From NCBI RefSeq assembly GCF_900109115.1, contig NZ_FNYV01000001.1:757003-821002 (forward strand): a DNA stretch of 64,000 bases. Direction: 5' to 3'. The position numbers and the translations under genes were made by a program. Shown here one piece after another: positions 61,679 through 64,000 of this stretch. The DNA is from Micromonospora phaseoli (lineage in GTDB: Bacteria; Actinomycetota; Actinomycetes; Mycobacteriales; Micromonosporaceae). Position 1 is the first letter of the stretch, and every line of letters begins with the position of its first letter. The notes below the pieces were generated by a model that saw only the letters and a list, made by a program, of their open reading frames with translations, was not told the origin of the DNA and did not search any database.

Positions 61679-62473
61679 ATGTGGGACCCGACGGCGTACC
61701 TGCGCTACGGCGACGAGCGCTCGCGACCCTTCCATGACCTGCTCGCCCGGGTGGCGGCCGACCGGCCACGGACGGTCGTCGACCTCGGCTGCGGCCCCGG
61801 CACCCTGACCGCCGTCCTCGCCGCCCGGTGGCCCGACAGCCGGATCGTCGGGCTGGACTCCTCGCCGGAGATGATCGACCGCGCCACCGCGTTGGACACC
61901 CCGGTCAGCTTCGGCGTCACCGACGTCCGCGACTGGCGTACCGACCCGGAGACCGACGTGGTGGTGTGCAACGCGGTGCTCCAGTGGGTGCCCGGTCACC
62001 AGGAACTGCTCACCCGCTGGGCCACCGACCTACCCGCCGGCGCCTGGCTGGCGGTGCAGGTGCCGGGCAACTTCGACGCTCCCTCGCACCGCGCGTTGCG
62101 CGAGGTCGCCGGCCGGCCGCCGTGGCAGGCGGAACTCCACCCGCTGCTGCGGGAGGCCCCGGTCGCCGGCCCGGTCGACTACGCCAGGTTGCTGGCCGCC
62201 GCCGGCTGTGCCGTCGACGCCTGGGAGACTACCTACGTGCACCTGCTGCCGGCCCGTCCCGACGCGGACCACCCGGTGCTGACCTGGATGGAGGGCACCG
62301 CGCTGCGCCCGGTCCGGGCCGCGCTGCCCGCCGCCGGCTGGTCCGCCTTCCGGGCCGAGCTGGCGGTACGCCTCGTCGAGGCGTACCCGGTGCGGCAAGG
62401 CCAGGTGTACTTCCCGTTCCGGCGGATCTTCTTCGTCGCCCGTACCGGCGCCCGCGCCCAGGAGAACTCGTGA
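61679..62473 (+). CDS. Trans-aconitate 2-methyltransferase-like SAM methyltransferase
   Basis: A 264-residue class I methyltransferase: TVVDLGCGPGTLTAVLAARW is motif I, IVGLDSSPEMIDRAT the acidic loop II, and DVVVCNAVLQWVPGHQELLT motif IV/V. The opening WDPTAYLRYGDERSRPFHDL and end QVYFPFRRIFFVART match trans-aconitate methyltransferase (Tam), which esterifies trans-aconitate made spontaneously from the citric-acid-cycle intermediate. ATG 61679 follows GGAGG. It overlaps the next gene (GTGA 62470-62473), so both are in one operon, an unusual pairing. Confidence 0.85.
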   Translation: MWDPTAYLRYGDERSRPFHDLLARVAADRPRTVVDLGCGPGTLTAVLAARWPDSRIVGLDSSPEMIDRATALDTPVSFGVTDVRDWRTDPETDVVVCNAVLQWVPGHQELLTRWATDLPAGAWLAVQVPGNFDAPSHRALREVAGRPPWQAELHPLLREAPVAGPVDYARLLAAAGCAVDAWETTYVHLLPARPDADHPVLTWMEGTALRPVRAALPAAGWSAFRAELAVRLVEAYPVRQGQVYFPFRRIFFVARTGARAQENS

Positions 62474-63501
62474 CCGATCTGCGTACCTTCATCGCCGGCC
62501 TGCCCAAGGCGGAACTGCACGTGCACCACGTCGGCTCCGCCTCGCCCCGGATCGTGGCCGAGTTGGCCGCCCGGCACGAGGGGGACAGCCCCGTGCCGGC
62601 CGATGCGAACCTACTGGCCGACTACTTCGTCTTCCGCGACTTCGCCCACTTCATCGAGCTGTACCTCAGCGTCGTGGACCTCCTCCGCGACCAGGAGGAC
62701 GTCTGGATCCTCACCCACGAGGTGGCCCGGGAGCTGGCCCGCCAGCAGGTCCGCTACGCCGAGCTGACCGTGACGCCCTACTCGCACGTGCGGCGCGGCA
62801 TCCCCGCACCGGCGTTCTGCGAGGCGATCGAGGACGCCCGCAAGCGGGCCGCTGCCGACTTCGGCATCGAGCTGCGCTGGTGCTTCGACATCCCCGGCGA
62901 GGCGGGGCTGCCGGCAGCCGAGGAGACGCTGCGGATCTGCCTCGACGAACGACCCGACGGGCTGGTCAGTTTCGGCCTGGGTGGCCCCGAGATCGGCGTA
63001 CCGAGGCCGCAGTTCAAGCCCTACTTCGACCAGGCCCGGGCGGCGGGGCTGCGCTCGGTGCCGCACGCCGGAGAGACCACCGGACCGCAGACGATCTGGG
63101 ACGCGCTGCGGGAGCTGGGCGCCGAACGCATCGGCCACGGCATCTCCGCCGCGCAGGACCCACAGCTGCTCGCGTACCTCGCCGAGCGGCAGATCCCGGT
63201 GGAGGTGTGCCCGACGTCCAACGTGCGTACCCGGGCCGTGGCGCGCATCGAGGAGCACCCGCTGCCCCGGCTGGTCGAGGCGGGGCTGCTGGTCACCATC
63301 AACTCCGACGACCCGCCGATGTTCGGCACCACTCTGGACGACGAGTACGCGGTCGCCGCCCGGCTGCTCGACGCCGGGCCGGCGCAGGTGGCCGACCTGG
63401 CCCGCAACGCGGTGACCGCGTCCTTCCTCGACGAGGCCGGCAAGCAGCGGATCACCGCCGAGATCGACGCCCACCTGGCCGCCACGGCCCCGCCGATCTA
63501 G
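62470..63501 (+). CDS. Adenosine deaminase-family protein (adenosine or aminofutalosine deaminase)
   Basis: A 343-residue metal-dependent deaminase. KAELHVHHVGSASPR gives the HxH pair; VPHAGETTGPQTIWDALREL, AERIGHGISAAQDPQLLAYL and LVTINSDDPPMFGTTLDDEY supply the remaining His, Glu and Asp ligands. Canonical adenosine deaminases read HVHLEG/HxHLDG; the VGSAS loop instead resembles actinobacterial enzymes proposed to deaminate 6-aminodeoxyfutalosine in menaquinone synthesis. No other futalosine genes are here, so substrate assignment is open. GTG 62470 overlaps the methyltransferase stop. A hairpin covers the stop codon. Confidence 0.87.
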   Translation: MTDLRTFIAGLPKAELHVHHVGSASPRIVAELAARHEGDSPVPADANLLADYFVFRDFAHFIELYLSVVDLLRDQEDVWILTHEVARELARQQVRYAELTVTPYSHVRRGIPAPAFCEAIEDARKRAAADFGIELRWCFDIPGEAGLPAAEETLRICLDERPDGLVSFGLGGPEIGVPRPQFKPYFDQARAAGLRSVPHAGETTGPQTIWDALRELGAERIGHGISAAQDPQLLAYLAERQIPVEVCPTSNVRTRAVARIEEHPLPRLVEAGLLVTINSDDPPMFGTTLDDEYAVAARLLDAGPAQVADLARNAVTASFLDEAGKQRITAEIDAHLAATAPPI

Positions 63502-63551
63502 GGACTATCGTCGCTACCGGAGATCGACTAGCGACGATAGTCCCTAGATCG
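63494..63551 (+). terminator. 23-bp perfect hairpin that includes the deaminase stop codon
   Basis: Arms 63494-63516 and 63529-63551 pair perfectly over 23 bp with a 12-base loop. The TAG stop (63499-63501) lies inside the left arm. Confidence 0.8.
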
Positions 63552-63571
63552 ACTCGGGCGTTGGTCAGGTG

Positions 63572-63619
63572 GCGCGCGGCGGGAGGAGGTGTGGGGGGAC
63601 CGTGTCTCCCGCCGCGCGC
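63572..63619. terminator. GC-rich hairpin in the gap before the last gene
   Basis: GCGCGCGGCGGGAG (63572-63585) and CTCCCGCCGCGCGC (63606-63619) pair perfectly over 14 bp with a 20-base loop. It lies between the convergent deaminase and the edge gene and may terminate the latter. The 297-base gap at 63502-63798 holds nothing else that I can identify. Confidence 0.6.
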
Positions 63620-63798
63620 ACGGCTCCACCGGCCGTCCTGCGCTGGGAGCGATGGGCCGGTGGAACTGCTCGGTTCGGAGCCGATCCTGTCAGCCGGATC
63701 GCACCGCCAGTGCAGGGTTAACTCGGATCTAAGGAAGACTTGCGCCGTCGCACAGCCCGCGTCCACCGCGGGGCGGCGAGTGGCCGCATCGGGCACGG

Positions 63799-64000
63799 TC
63801 AACCGTCGGTGGGGCGTTGCCGGGGCCAGCGGCGGCCACTGGCCTTCGGCTCCCGGCTCTCCCGAGCCATCCGGCCCACCAGGCCGAACCGGCTGACCTG
63901 GCGTGGTGTCGCCTCCGGGTCGGCCAACAGCATCACCACGCTGGCCCCGCCCAGGTGGGCCCGGTCGATGCTGACCGACCCGTTGGCCTGCAACGCCACC
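63799..64000 (-). CDS. 3' end of an unidentified gene, cut by the window edge
   Basis: The last 66 codons are seen: ALQANGSVSIDRAHLGGASV, VMLLADPEATPRQVSRFGLV and GRMARESREPKASGRRWPRQ. The hydrophobic LGGASVVMLLADP suggests a folded core followed by a basic, disordered tail. The start is beyond base 64000. No family recognised. Confidence 0.6.
   Translation of the reverse strand, partial: VALQANGSVSIDRAHLGGASVVMLLADPEATPRQVSRFGLVGRMARESREPKASGRRWPRQRPTDG

Overview
The window is a high-GC actinobacterial chromosome segment. GTG starts, GTGA/ATGA stop-start overlaps, F420-type LLM oxidoreductases, DUF397/XRE pairs, GPP34, DUF1206/DUF3618/DUF4235 proteins and a SigB-family sigma factor point to Micromonosporaceae, most likely Micromonospora; this is inferred from gene content, not from a marker gene. 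I see no tRNA, rRNA, CRISPR array, transposase or integrase. It looks like core chromosome with several specialised clusters.

Layout. 0-5.4 kb: metabolic genes (NmrA-like protein, aldehyde dehydrogenase, LLM oxidoreductase, acetyltransferase, beta-lactamase-fold hydrolase). 5.5-8.3 kb: secreted GH9 cellulase with a CebR/CelR-type operator. 8.4-13.7 kb: PP2C phosphatase, HrpB helicase, XRE/DUF397 pair, GPP34 protein. 13.7-21.9 kb: APC transporter with acetyltransferase, SigB-family sigma factor, acetoacetate-decarboxylase-fold protein, phospholipase D, MarR-pirin operon with a perfect operator palindrome. 22-24.2 kb: stress protein and secreted GH6 cellulase, again with a CebR-type operator. 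24.3-34.1 kb: FAD oxidoreductase, cation/proton antiporter, SpoIIE-type phosphatase and a run of small stress or membrane proteins (MscS-like helices, DUF2795, SRPBCC, YihY, ChaB).

34.2-38.7 kb: aldehyde dehydrogenase, CrtI-like oxidoreductase, polyprenol-phosphate-mannose-synthase-like GT2 and an SRPBCC protein. 38.9-46.7 kb is the most distinctive part: a seven-gene, translationally coupled operon that encodes every step from sedoheptulose 7-phosphate to ADP-D-glycero-beta-D-manno-heptose (GmhA, HldE, and a GmhB domain fused to a GT9 domain), plus two GT4-type glycosyltransferases, a second GT9 enzyme and an SDR. These are genes normally met in Gram-negative LPS synthesis, so the cluster probably makes a heptose-containing glycoconjugate.

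46.7-50.3 kb: topoisomerase IB, then a TetR regulator divergent from a DrrAB-type ABC exporter, with two tandem operators between them. 50.4-55.8 kb: RecQ helicase, second F420-type oxidoreductase, NagZ-like GH3 enzyme. 55.8-60.5 kb: lipoprotein, DUF1206 and MscS membrane proteins, the coupled holin-X/DUF3618/DUF4235 operon, and a cold-shock protein. 60.6-64 kb: aldo/keto reductase, trans-aconitate-methyltransferase-like protein, adenosine/aminofutalosine deaminase, and the 3' end of an unidentified gene. Many genes end in long perfect hairpins without T-runs.
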